Below the pieces are notes generated by a model, which had not been told where the DNA came from, made no database searches, and saw only the letters and a program-made list of their open reading frames with translations. Positions 6,775 to 14,611 of a DNA stretch of 45,317 bases are shown here, piece by piece. The DNA comes from Anaerolineales bacterium (lineage in GTDB: Bacteria > Chloroflexota > Anaerolineae > Anaerolineales > Villigracilaceae), in contig JAFGMV010000039.1 of NCBI GenBank assembly GCA_016927315.1, positions 1 to 45,317 of the forward strand, written 5' to 3'. The position numbers and the translations under genes are program-made. The first letter of the stretch is position 1. Each line of letters opens with the position of its first letter.

Positions 6775-8325
6775 TTATACAGGAATATTACCATGTTTGC
6801 GGGGCTGAACGTCACTGGTTTTGCTTTGTAAAGCCGATAAGGCGGCCGCAATCTTCGAGCGGGTTTCGCGCGGTTCGATGATATCGTCGATATACCCGGC
6901 GCTGGCGGCAAAGTATGGATTGCTGAACTTCTGCCGGTATTCCTCCGTCAGCCTTTTTCGTTCTGCTTCCGGGTCTTCGGCGGCCTGGATCTGTCTTTTG
7001 TATAAAATGTTGACGGCGCCTTCCGCTCCCATCACGGCAATTTCGGCGCTGGGCCAGGCAAAGTTGATATCGGTCCCCAGGTACTTGCTGGACATGACTA
7101 CATACGCGCCGCCATATGCCTTGCGTGTAATGATACTGATCTTGGGGACCGTTGCCTCCGAATAGGCATACAGTACCTTGGCGCCGTGCCGGATAATGCC
7201 GCTGTGTTCCTGGTCGACGCCCGGCAGGAATCCGGGCGAATCGACAAAGGTGACCAGCGGCAGGTTGAAGCAGTCGCACAGGCGCACGAAGCGGGTGATC
7301 TTATCGGCGGCATTGATGTCGATCACACCGGCCAGGTCGGACGGTTCCTGCGAGACGATCCCCACACTATACCCGCCGATGCGGGCGAAACCGATGATGG
7401 CGTTGGCGGCCCAGGCGGGCTGGATCTCCAGGAAGCTGTCCCGGTCGACAACGGTCTCGATCACCTCATGCATGCTGTATGAAATACTGGGATCGATCGG
7501 GACAATCGAGTTCAACTTTTCATCCATACGCTGCGGGTCGTCGGCGGGAAGGAAGAACGGCGGGTTCTCAACATTGTTGGATGGCAAGAACGAGAGCGTG
7601 TAACGGCACAGCGCCAGTGCGCTTTCTTCCGAAGGGGTCGACATATGCGCCGTGCCGCTTTTCGACATATGGACTTCAGCCCCACCCAACGATTCAGGGT
7701 CGATGACCTCACCGGTAACGGCTTTGATGACTTCCGGCCCGGTGATGAACATAAACGACTGCAGTTCGACCATGATGATCAGGTCCTGCAGGGCCGGGGA
7801 GTAGGCCGCGCCGCCGGCGCAGGGTCCCAGCATGACGCTGATCTGGGGGATGACTCCCGAATATTGGGCGTTCCGCCGGAAGATCTCTGCATAGCCCCCC
7901 AGCGCGCGCACGCCCTCCTGGATGCGCGCCCCGCCCGAATCGATCAGGCCGATGATCGGGCTGCCGTTCCGCAGCGCCAGGTCCATCACCCGGCAGATCT
8001 TGCGGGCCTGCATCTCGCTCAGGGTGCCCCCATAGATGGTGAAGTCCTGGGCGTATACGTATACGGTGCGGCCGTCGATCTGTCCGTATCCGGTGATCAC
8101 GCCATCCCCGGGATATTTTTCGGTGGACATGTTCATTTCATCGCCCTGATGGGTGATGAAAGGTTCGAGTTCATGGAACGTGTCGGGGTCGAGCAGCAGG
8201 CTCAGGCGTTCACGGGCGGTCAGCTTGCCTTTGGCGTGCTGTTTTTCTATCCGGTCTTGTCCGCCCCCCTGGTTGACTTTGGAACGCATGTCGCGCAGTG
8301 CTTCAATTCTAGGGTCTTTATCCAT
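6775..8325 (-). CDS. Acyl-CoA carboxylase carboxyltransferase subunit (PccB/MmdA-like)
   Basis: A carboxyltransferase of about 516 aa with tandem crotonase-fold halves, the usual size for propionyl-CoA carboxylase beta or methylmalonyl-CoA decarboxylase alpha. Hallmarks include GKLTARERL near the N terminus, DSGGARIQEG, GPCAGGAAYSPAL (oxyanion/acyl-CoA site), a C-terminal DSPGFLPGVDQE and the KAYGGAYVVMSSK block. I chose the ATG at 8325 because AAAGGA lies about six bases before it; an in-frame ATG at 8343 is also possible. It transfers a carboxyl group between carboxybiotin and an acyl-CoA, probably propionyl-CoA. Followed by a small subunit and biotin carrier in one operon. No membrane pump subunit (OadB/MmdB) is nearby, which favours a carboxylase over a sodium pump. 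Confidence 0.88.
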   Translation of the reverse strand: MDKDPRIEALRDMRSKVNQGGGQDRIEKQHAKGKLTARERLSLLLDPDTFHELEPFITHQGDEMNMSTEKYPGDGVITGYGQIDGRTVYVYAQDFTIYGGTLSEMQARKICRVMDLALRNGSPIIGLIDSGGARIQEGVRALGGYAEIFRRNAQYSGVIPQISVMLGPCAGGAAYSPALQDLIIMVELQSFMFITGPEVIKAVTGEVIDPESLGGAEVHMSKSGTAHMSTPSEESALALCRYTLSFLPSNNVENPPFFLPADDPQRMDEKLNSIVPIDPSISYSMHEVIETVVDRDSFLEIQPAWAANAIIGFARIGGYSVGIVSQEPSDLAGVIDINAADKITRFVRLCDCFNLPLVTFVDSPGFLPGVDQEHSGIIRHGAKVLYAYSEATVPKISIITRKAYGGAYVVMSSKYLGTDINFAWPSAEIAVMGAEGAVNILYKRQIQAAEDPEAERKRLTEEYRQKFSNPYFAASAGYIDDIIEPRETRSKIAAALSALQSKTSDVQPRKHGNIPV

Positions 8326-8431
8326 TAAAAGTCCTTTTTCCATTCATGGTGCAAGCAGTATTGTACCCGGAAGGGATTATGGCAATCTGCAGTCAACCCT
8401 AATCTTACCCGGGAAAACTCTCAAAAACTAT

Positions 8432-9688
8432 CTAATCTGTATCTTTTACGAAAAACTGCAAAATGACCAGCACAATGATGGCGCTGGCTGCCGAAGCAAT
8501 GAAAGTGCTTTCGAATCCGGTGGTATCGGCCAGCCAACCGCCCAGCAATGGCGCCAGGATCGCAGCTGGTGCGGTCAGGGTGTTTGAAAGGCCAATATAC
8601 AGCGGCCGGTCGATCTCCGTTCGGGCAAAATTCACTGTCATGGTCAGGCTGGTGGTCCAGACAGCCACGAAGGCAACTGCAATCAGGATGAAGACCAGGT
8701 AAAACCAGTTCAGGGTCGGGGCGAGCCAGGCCAGCAGGGCAGATAGCAGCGCCGCCAGGGCCCCAATTTGCAGGGCGCTGCGGTGGCTCCATCGGTCTCC
8801 CAACTGCCCCATGAGCGGGTTGGCCAGGATCTGGGCGCCCATAAAGACACTGGTGATCAGGCCGGCGGTCAGCTCGTCCATCCCGAAACGCCGGTTGGCA
8901 TAGATGATATAGAAGGCCGCGCCCATGACCGCCATCTGGCCAAAGAAGCGCGTCGAAAGAAAGGCCACAAAATTCCGGTCGGTTTTCAATATTTCCGGTG
9001 CGCGTTTCCAGTAGACTTGCAGGTCTCCCGGAATTTCCTTATGAGGGTCGCTGGCTTCGCGGGTTAAACCGATAAATACGAACGAGACAGCCATCGAAAC
9101 CGCTGCAGCCAGGAAGCATAGGGAATAATCCGTCGGGAAGGCGTACCGTTCCAGCAGCAAGCCGGCCAGGATGGCGGAGACAGCCGCCAGCGCATTGTAT
9201 GCCGCAGCTTGCAAACCGAAGAAAGTGCCGCGCAGCTCCGGTGGAATGATCTTGGCGATCATACTCATCCAGGCGTTTCCGGCGAAACCGCCGCCCAGTC
9301 CCTGCCAGGCGAGCAGCAGGAAGCTCAATACCAGCGTGGCGGTACTGCCCAACTGTGGTGCAAACCAGGCCACAATCGCCAGCCCCAGGAAAGGGATGCG
9401 CTCCTGGATGGTGAGCAGCATGACCACCGGCTTGTAACGCCGCAACCGGGACACCCATCCGGCGGTCAGCAGTTGGGGCAGGTTCCAGCCGGTATTGTGG
9501 ACGGCCGGGATCAGCCCGATCAGCACCGCCGATTGCGTGAAGTTGCTGATGAAGAGCGGTATGATCGTGACAAACGAAGCAAACCCGAGTGCGAAACCGA
9601 AGAAACCTCCATCCAGCAGGTTGACGGTGAAGTTGTGGCGCAGGTGTTGGTAGTCCTCGCGTGGATTGGATTTGGGTGGCGACTGCAT
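8432..9688 (-). CDS. Major facilitator superfamily transporter
   Basis: A polytopic membrane protein of about 418 aa with roughly 12 hydrophobic segments, the usual MFS size. An Arg-rich cytoplasmic loop follows the second segment (WVSRLRRYKP), and GDRWSHR after the seventh segment resembles the MFS loop motif in the second half. It would move a small solute, drug or sugar across the cytoplasmic membrane; the substrate cannot be inferred. The start is uncertain: neither the ATG at 9688 nor an in-frame TTG at 9706 has a good Shine-Dalgarno, and the longer form only adds six residues. It seems to be transcribed alone. Confidence 0.8.
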   Translation of the reverse strand: MQSPPKSNPREDYQHLRHNFTVNLLDGGFFGFALGFASFVTIIPLFISNFTQSAVLIGLIPAVHNTGWNLPQLLTAGWVSRLRRYKPVVMLLTIQERIPFLGLAIVAWFAPQLGSTATLVLSFLLLAWQGLGGGFAGNAWMSMIAKIIPPELRGTFFGLQAAAYNALAAVSAILAGLLLERYAFPTDYSLCFLAAAVSMAVSFVFIGLTREASDPHKEIPGDLQVYWKRAPEILKTDRNFVAFLSTRFFGQMAVMGAAFYIIYANRRFGMDELTAGLITSVFMGAQILANPLMGQLGDRWSHRSALQIGALAALLSALLAWLAPTLNWFYLVFILIAVAFVAVWTTSLTMTVNFARTEIDRPLYIGLSNTLTAPAAILAPLLGGWLADTTGFESTFIASAASAIIVLVILQFFVKDTD

Positions 9689-9801
9689 GGGGGTGATTTT
9701 ACTCAATTTGCATGGGAATGGATAGTGAGGGCTTTGGTGTAAGCCTGGCTTCCTCCAGACGAAGTGTCCTTGCGAAGCGGCGGGATCAATCTCCTTAACA
9801 T

Positions 9802-9831
9802 ACCAGCCCGGCTCATGCGAACCGGGCTGGT
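9802..9831. terminator. Hairpin downstream of flotillin gene
   Basis: ACCAGCCCGG (9802-9811) and CCGGGCTGGT (9822-9831) form a perfect 10-bp stem with a 10-nt loop, starting 17 bp past the end of the leftward flotillin gene. A U-tract is lacking on both sides, so it is either a weak terminator or a 3'-end stabilising structure. Confidence 0.55.
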
Positions 9832-9847
9832 GGTCAGGTCTCGTTGG

Positions 9848-11311
9848 TTATGCCTGGTCTGGGGGAGTGGCCTTGCGTGGCTTCTTGCCCGACCTCTCGG
9901 TGCTGGTGGGCGCCGGTGTCCTGGTCCCGTCGTTTTCCTTGACCTTCCCCAGGTATTCCGGCAGTTCGAAACCGGCCATTTCTGAGATGTCCTGCAGCGG
10001 GGGCAGGCTCTTGAAGAGACCGGAGATGAAATTGGCGGTGGAAGACCCATCGCCGCTCCCGGCTGAGTCCCAGACGGTGATCTTGTCGATCTTGAGGTTG
10101 CTGATCGCTTCGACCTGCCGGGCTACCAGTTCTTCGAGCTTTTCGATCATCAGCAGGGTCGCAGCAGCCTGCGAGTCGCCGCCGACACTGTTGATCAGGT
10201 TGCGGTACCCCTCTGCCTTGGCTTCCAATACCTTGCGGATGCCTTCCGCCTCAGCCTGGTAGTTGAACAGGATACCATCGGCGTTGCCTTTGGCTTCCCG
10301 GCGGATGCGTTCGGCCTCAGCTTCGGCCGCGATCTCGATCTTGGTTTTCTTGATTTCTTCACGCACTACTTCTTCTGCGCGCAGGCGTTCCTGTTCGGCA
10401 TCATAGATGGCTTTCTGGATGGTAACCTGCGCTTCATATCTGGCGACCTCGCCGCGCTGCAGGGCAGAAGCCCGCTTGATATCCAGTTCGGCATTGTAGT
10501 CGGCAATGTTGGCATTGGCGATGTTTTCGCCCTGGACGGCGTCGGCCTCCTGCTCCTGGACCCTTTTTCGCTGGTCGGCTTCGGCAGTCTTGCGTCCGAT
10601 CTCGGCTTTGGCCATGGCTTCGGCAACCTTGATCTCCTGGTCCCGGATGGCTTCGGCTTCACCGATCGAGCCAAGTTTTTGCTGCTCGGCCACATCGATC
10701 TTGGCCTGGTTAATGGCCACTGCCGCGGCTTTCTTGCCGATACTGGCGATGTAATCTGATTCGTCGGTAATGTCGGTAATGTTGACGTTGATCAGGTGCA
10801 GGCCGATCTTGTTGAGCTCGGGTTCGACGTTGTGGCGGATGGCTTCCAGGAAACTTTCGCGGTCCTGGTTGATCTGCTCGATGGTCAGGGATGCGACCGT
10901 CAGACGCAGCTGCCCGAAAATGATCTCCTTGGACATGTCTTCGACCTGGCTGAGCGGCAGGTGCAGGATGCGTTCGGCGGCATTGGCCATGATCTCCGAG
11001 GTCGTGCTGATGCCCACAGTGAAGGTGCTCGGCACGTGGATGCGGATGTTCTGCTGCGAGAGGGCATTCTCAAGCGGGATGTTAATCGTGATCGGGGTCA
11101 GGTCCAGGTAGGCGTAATCCTGGATCAGAGGCCAGACAAAGACGCCGCCGCCGTGTATCGTCTTGCTGGAGCGTCCTTTTTCGACCTTCCCGTAGATGAC
11201 CAGTATCTTGTCCGAAGGGCAGCGCTTGAAGCGGCTGGCCCAAAAGACAAACCCGAAAAAGAGTATGCCAACCAGGGCAATGATAGCGGTTACACCAAAT
11301 GCAGCACCCAT
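9848..11311 (-). CDS. floT: Flotillin-like SPFH-domain protein (FloT/YuaG type)
   Basis: A membrane scaffold protein of 487 aa. A short N-terminal hydrophobic segment (about 3-25) is followed by an SPFH/PHB domain (about 28-200) and a long Ala/Glu-rich coiled coil (about 200-400) with the EA-repeats typical of flotillins (GEAEAIRDQEIKVAEAMAK). The Lys/Pro-rich C-terminal tail is variable. Flotillins oligomerise in membrane microdomains and influence fluidity and protein complexes. AAGGAGG lies directly upstream of the ATG. The preceding gene encodes an NfeD-like partner, the arrangement of Bacillus yuaF-yuaG, so the two probably act together. Transcribed leftward as an operon with that gene. 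Confidence 0.9.
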   Translation of the reverse strand: MGAAFGVTAIIALVGILFFGFVFWASRFKRCPSDKILVIYGKVEKGRSSKTIHGGGVFVWPLIQDYAYLDLTPITINIPLENALSQQNIRIHVPSTFTVGISTTSEIMANAAERILHLPLSQVEDMSKEIIFGQLRLTVASLTIEQINQDRESFLEAIRHNVEPELNKIGLHLINVNITDITDESDYIASIGKKAAAVAINQAKIDVAEQQKLGSIGEAEAIRDQEIKVAEAMAKAEIGRKTAEADQRKRVQEQEADAVQGENIANANIADYNAELDIKRASALQRGEVARYEAQVTIQKAIYDAEQERLRAEEVVREEIKKTKIEIAAEAEAERIRREAKGNADGILFNYQAEAEGIRKVLEAKAEGYRNLINSVGGDSQAAATLLMIEKLEELVARQVEAISNLKIDKITVWDSAGSGDGSSTANFISGLFKSLPPLQDISEMAGFELPEYLGKVKENDGTRTPAPTSTERSGKKPRKATPPDQA

Positions 11312-11341
11312 GATAATCCTCCTTGATTAAGAATATTGTAC

Positions 11342-11983
11342 TTACGCGACTTTTTTAACAATCAGGGTTTGATTGTTCTCAACGCCAGTAACCTGAATTT
11401 TATCTCCTGTAAGGATCTTTTTATCATCTGCAGAGATGGCGTCATAGATTTTCAAGGCGCCCTGGATGGCGACCTGCACCTGCCCGGAGCCCTTGGCGGG
11501 AACCGTCAGGTAGACGGAGCCCTTTTCGCCAATCGCATTGTGGATCTGGATGGTGCCGTCAGACTGCAGCCGTAAGAGTTGGTTCAGCATCCAGCTGATC
11601 AGCCAGGCGGCAAGAAGACCGGCGCTGGCGCTTCCAAGAAAGGTCAAGAAACCGGGTGCGGACGAATTAAATAATGCCAGTCCAACCAGACCGAAGATCA
11701 TAAAGAAGGCTGTCAGGCTTTGTAAGGACAGGAACTTGAAGCTGGCATCGGAGCCGTGATCGGTGTCGGCGCCTGCATCTGCATGCAGGTCCGTGTCTAC
11801 ACCGGTGTCGGCATCCATGCCGGGGTCAAAATCAGTGCCGATCTCGGCGTCGATCCCACTGTCTATATCGGTATGGTCAAAGCCTCCACCTGCAACCAGC
11901 ATGATGGTGCGCAGGATAAAGAGCGTTCCACCGACAATCGTGGCTGCCCAGTAGATTATTTCAATCCAGGTTAAGTTGAACAT
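11342..11983 (-). CDS. NfeD-like membrane protein (YuaF type) with Asp-rich loop
   Basis: A 213-aa membrane protein. Hydrophobic segments lie at about 8-31, 88-108 and 113-133, and the C terminus (about 140-213) is a beta-rich OB-fold-like domain (GEKGSVYLTVPAKGSGQVQV...GDKIQVTGVENNQTLIVK), the layout of NfeD1b/YuaF proteins. It partners with the flotillin encoded 30 bp downstream. Oddly, residues about 35-80 between segments 1 and 2 are an Asp/Gly-rich run with DxDxG-like repeats (DTGVDTD, DADTG) that could bind calcium; the usual family loop is shorter as far as I recall. The Shine-Dalgarno is weak. Confidence 0.75.
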   Translation of the reverse strand: MFNLTWIEIIYWAATIVGGTLFILRTIMLVAGGGFDHTDIDSGIDAEIGTDFDPGMDADTGVDTDLHADAGADTDHGSDASFKFLSLQSLTAFFMIFGLVGLALFNSSAPGFLTFLGSASAGLLAAWLISWMLNQLLRLQSDGTIQIHNAIGEKGSVYLTVPAKGSGQVQVAIQGALKIYDAISADDKKILTGDKIQVTGVENNQTLIVKKVA

Positions 11984-12120
11984 CGTTGCCGTCCCGTTTC
12001 AGTTAGTGAAGTATTGTATGAATTATACAATGAATTTATGACAGGTTTGGTCCGTCTGACCGGCAGCCGGGAAGCTCTCCGGTTCACTTTGGTACTGGTC
12101 ACTTTATATACGAAAAATCC

Positions 12121-12148
12121 TTGACAAAGTTGCGCAAATGAATAGAAT
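12121..12148 (+). promoter_or_regulatory. Sigma-70-type promoter of the TetR efflux operon
   Basis: TTGACA (12121-12126), a perfect -35 box, is followed after 16 bases by TAGAAT (12143-12148), a good -10 box. It sits 40 bp upstream of the tetR start, and a TetR-type palindrome overlaps the expected transcription start. Confidence 0.7.
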
Positions 12149-12154
12149 TATATA

Positions 12155-12168
12155 AACGAACGTTCGTT
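12155..12168. promoter_or_regulatory. TetR-family operator (14-bp perfect palindrome)
   Basis: AACGAACGTTCGTT is a perfect palindrome at 12155-12168, 20 bp before the tetR ATG and just past the -10 box. The ACGAACGTTCGT core is typical of operators of TetR-family repressors. A repressor bound here would block initiation, so the regulator most likely represses its own operon and is released by a ligand of the exporter. Confidence 0.8.
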
Positions 12169-12187
12169 CACAACAAGAAGGAGTATC

Positions 12188-12808
12188 ATGGGTTCTGAAG
12201 AGTTATCCAAGGGTGAGCGCACATGGCTGGCAATCGAGGAGGCCGCTTACGAACTCTTTCTCGGGCAGGGGTATTCGGCTACTTCGATGCGGCAGATTGC
12301 AGACCGGGCTGGGATCGCCCTGGGGGGCATCTACAACCATTTCAAGAGCAAAGATGAAATCTTTGAATCCATTATTATCAACAAACACCCCTATAAGAAA
12401 TTACTTCCCGGTATTATGGCGGCTGAAGGGGAGGACATTGAAGAGTTTACCCGGAATGCGATGCGGCTGATCGTGGAAGAGATGGGCGATAATCCGTACT
12501 ATGTCAATTTAATGTTGATCGAGATCGTGGAGTTCAAAGGCAAGCACGGGGCAAAGCTTTTAGACGAGCTTACGCCCAAAGTCTTTCCACTATTTGAGAA
12601 GCTGGTCAAAACCCGCAAGAATTTCCGTGTGACCAACCCGGCTTTACTGCTGCGGGCTTTTTTCGGGCTGATCCTGTCTTACTTCCTGACCGAGATGATT
12701 ATCCGGGATTCGGTGGTGAGCAGCCTGATGCCAAAGAACGCAGCCGAAGCGTACATGGATATCTTCCTGCACGGTGTGCTGAAAGAGAAGGACGGTAAGA
12801 ATGTATAA
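12188..12808 (+). CDS. TetR/AcrR family transcriptional repressor
   Basis: A repressor of 206 aa, typical for the family. The N-terminal HTH spans about 14-60, with the recognition region TSMRQIADRAGIALGGIYNHF and the KDEIFES stretch that follows in TetR proteins. The remaining alpha-helical part is the ligand-binding and dimer domain. AAGGAG shortly before the ATG supports the start. It is the first gene of a seven-gene operon encoding an exporter, with its likely operator in its own promoter. Its stop overlaps the next start by 8 bp. Function resembles CecR, which controls ybhGFSR in enterobacteria, by analogy of gene order only. Confidence 0.9.
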   Translation: MGSEELSKGERTWLAIEEAAYELFLGQGYSATSMRQIADRAGIALGGIYNHFKSKDEIFESIIINKHPYKKLLPGIMAAEGEDIEEFTRNAMRLIVEEMGDNPYYVNLMLIEIVEFKGKHGAKLLDELTPKVFPLFEKLVKTRKNFRVTNPALLLRAFFGLILSYFLTEMIIRDSVVSSLMPKNAAEAYMDIFLHGVLKEKDGKNV

Positions 12809-13466
12809 GGGGCAGTTCATCCATCTCTTGCTCCTGGCTTTGCTTTTGGCTGCAGTCGCCTGGCTGGCAGGTGGGGAAGTGCTTGATGGGCAGTTGTGGG
12901 GAGTTGGTACACCGGTCTGGTTTTGGACCGCGATCCTTGTCCCGGTGCTGCACCAGGTGGTTGTCCTGCTTGTCTGGCGGGGACAGCTTTACCATCACTG
13001 GATGACGAACCGGTTCGGGAAACGGGGTTTCCTGGTTTACAAGATTGTATTCACGATTCTATTTGCCGCTCGTCCGTTGTCGATCGTGTTGCTGGGGATA
13101 TCCAACCGGGGTACCCTGGGTGTATACCCGTACCTGGCGTACGGACTGGCAGTGACTTTGTTAATTCCGGCCGTCTATACCCTGTACTCTGTGGTCCGCT
13201 GCTTTGGAATGGACCGGGCCTATGGCGCCGACCACTTTGAGCCCGAGCTGTATCGCAGCCAGCCATTTATCCGGCAGGGTATGTTCAGGCACTCTGACAA
13301 TGCCATGTACAAGTTTGCTTTCCTGCTCTTGTGGTCGCTCGGGCTGGTCTTCCTGTCGAAGGCAGCCTTACTGGCCGCTTTATTCAATCACCTGTATATC
13401 TGGGTTCACTATTACTTCACCGAGCTGCCGGATATTCGATTTATCTATGGCAGCCAGGCAGAATAG
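12801..13466 (+). CDS. Membrane protein, PEMT/ICMT-like lipid methyltransferase family
   Basis: An integral membrane protein of 221 aa with about six hydrophobic segments. The C-terminal part has a FRHSDNAMYKFAF motif and HLYIWVHYYFTELPDIRFIYG (in pieces: IWVHYYFTE and PDIRFIYG), which resemble the end of phosphatidylethanolamine N-methyltransferases of the ICMT/PEMT superfamily. If so it would methylate a lipid head group or small lipophilic substrate at the membrane using SAM. A classical SAM-binding GxGxG motif is not expected in this family and is not seen. It overlaps tetR by 8 bp and is followed after 7 bp by the ABC permease, so it is co-expressed with the exporter. Confidence 0.55.
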   Translation: MYKGQFIHLLLLALLLAAVAWLAGGEVLDGQLWGVGTPVWFWTAILVPVLHQVVVLLVWRGQLYHHWMTNRFGKRGFLVYKIVFTILFAARPLSIVLLGISNRGTLGVYPYLAYGLAVTLLIPAVYTLYSVVRCFGMDRAYGADHFEPELYRSQPFIRQGMFRHSDNAMYKFAFLLLWSLGLVFLSKAALLAALFNHLYIWVHYYFTELPDIRFIYGSQAE

Positions 13467-13473
13467 GAGACAT

Positions 13474-14601
13474 ATGAACTCTCGCTTATTCTCAATTATC
13501 CGTAAAGAATTTATTCAGATCCTGAGGGACCCGCGCACACTGATGATGATTTTATTCATCCCTGTCATGCAGTTGTTCCTGCTGGGGTATGCCGCAACAA
13601 CGGACGTGAAGAATGTCCCCCTGGCGGTCTGGGACCAGAGCCGCAGTCCCGAGTCTCGTAAACTCCTGGACGCCTTTCGGGCGGCGGATTATTTTCGCAT
13701 CGCTTATGATGTCGGCTCCGAAGACGACATCCGCGAATTGATCGAGAGCAGCGATGCCCGGGCCGGGTTGATCATCCCGCCGGATTACAGCCAGCGCTTG
13801 CTGGACGGGGATGCACAGGTCGCCATGGTTTTGGATGGGTCCGACTCGACGGTGGGCGCCACCGCACTTTCTACCGCCCGGTTGATCGGACAGTCTCACG
13901 CCGCCAAACTGATGCAGGAACAGGCTGCCCGCCTGGGACGTAGCGCCGGGGTGGAACCGCCGCTGGAAGTACGCACCCAGGTCTGGTACAACCCCGACCT
14001 GGTCAGCGCCTATTTCATGATCCCTGGCGTGATCGGCATGATCCTGTTTGCAATCACCTCCATTCTGACCGCCACGACTATTGTGCGTGAACGGGAACGA
14101 GGCACAATCGAGCAATTGATCGTGACGCCGATACGTTCGTGGGAACTGGTGGTTGGGAAGTTAATGCCATACGTCATCCTGTCCCTGTTCGATACCCTGG
14201 TGGTCCTGGCGCTCGGCAACCTGTGTTTTGGCGTACCCGTGCGGGGCAACCTGGGGTTGATCATTACCCTTTCTGGTCTGCTGCTGCTTTCCGGTTTGGG
14301 GATTGGCCTTTTCGCTTCTACAATTGCCAACACCCAGCAGGAAGCCATGCTGACCACCTGGATGACACTGCTGCCGGCAATCTTTCTTTCCGGGTTCCTT
14401 TTTCCACTGGAAGCCATGCCTGCCGTCCTGCGCTGGGTATCCTATCTGATCCCACTGCGCTATTATCTGGTAATTATCCGTTCACTGATGCTCAAGGGTG
14501 TCGGTGCGGCGGCATTGAAATCAGAAATTATTCCACTGGCTGTTTTTGGTATTGGAATAATGACCGCGGCGGCCTTACGCTTCCGCAAACGACTTGATTA
14601 G
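13474..14601 (+). CDS. ABC-2 type exporter permease (YbhS/YbhR-like)
   Basis: An ABC-2 permease of 375 aa. One N-terminal membrane segment (MMILFIPVMQLFLLGYA) precedes a large extracytoplasmic domain of about 130 residues (DVKNVPLAVWDQS...), followed by five C-terminal segments with the conserved ERERGTIEQLIVTPI coupling block. The ATG at 13474 has TAGGAGA just before it; the frame extends upstream only as a shadow of the previous gene. Only one permease is present, so it probably works as a homodimer, where YbhFSR has two. It pairs with the HlyD adaptor and the two ATPases downstream. Confidence 0.85.
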   Translation: MNSRLFSIIRKEFIQILRDPRTLMMILFIPVMQLFLLGYAATTDVKNVPLAVWDQSRSPESRKLLDAFRAADYFRIAYDVGSEDDIRELIESSDARAGLIIPPDYSQRLLDGDAQVAMVLDGSDSTVGATALSTARLIGQSHAAKLMQEQAARLGRSAGVEPPLEVRTQVWYNPDLVSAYFMIPGVIGMILFAITSILTATTIVRERERGTIEQLIVTPIRSWELVVGKLMPYVILSLFDTLVVLALGNLCFGVPVRGNLGLIITLSGLLLLSGLGIGLFASTIANTQQEAMLTTWMTLLPAIFLSGFLFPLEAMPAVLRWVSYLIPLRYYLVIIRSLMLKGVGAAALKSEIIPLAVFGIGIMTAAALRFRKRLD

Positions 14602-14611
14602 GAGGTTCATA

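Noticed and set aside
6185..8325. Sodium-translocating methylmalonyl-CoA decarboxylase
   Set aside because: The small-subunit gene suggested it, but no multi-span membrane beta subunit (OadB/MmdB) is present in the cluster, so a soluble carboxylase is the better reading.
13204..13473. Upstream extension of the ABC-2 permease frame
   Set aside because: It lies in another frame inside the membrane methyltransferase-like gene, has no Shine-Dalgarno and reads as low-complexity Ser/Cys-rich sequence. The start at 13474 has a good site.
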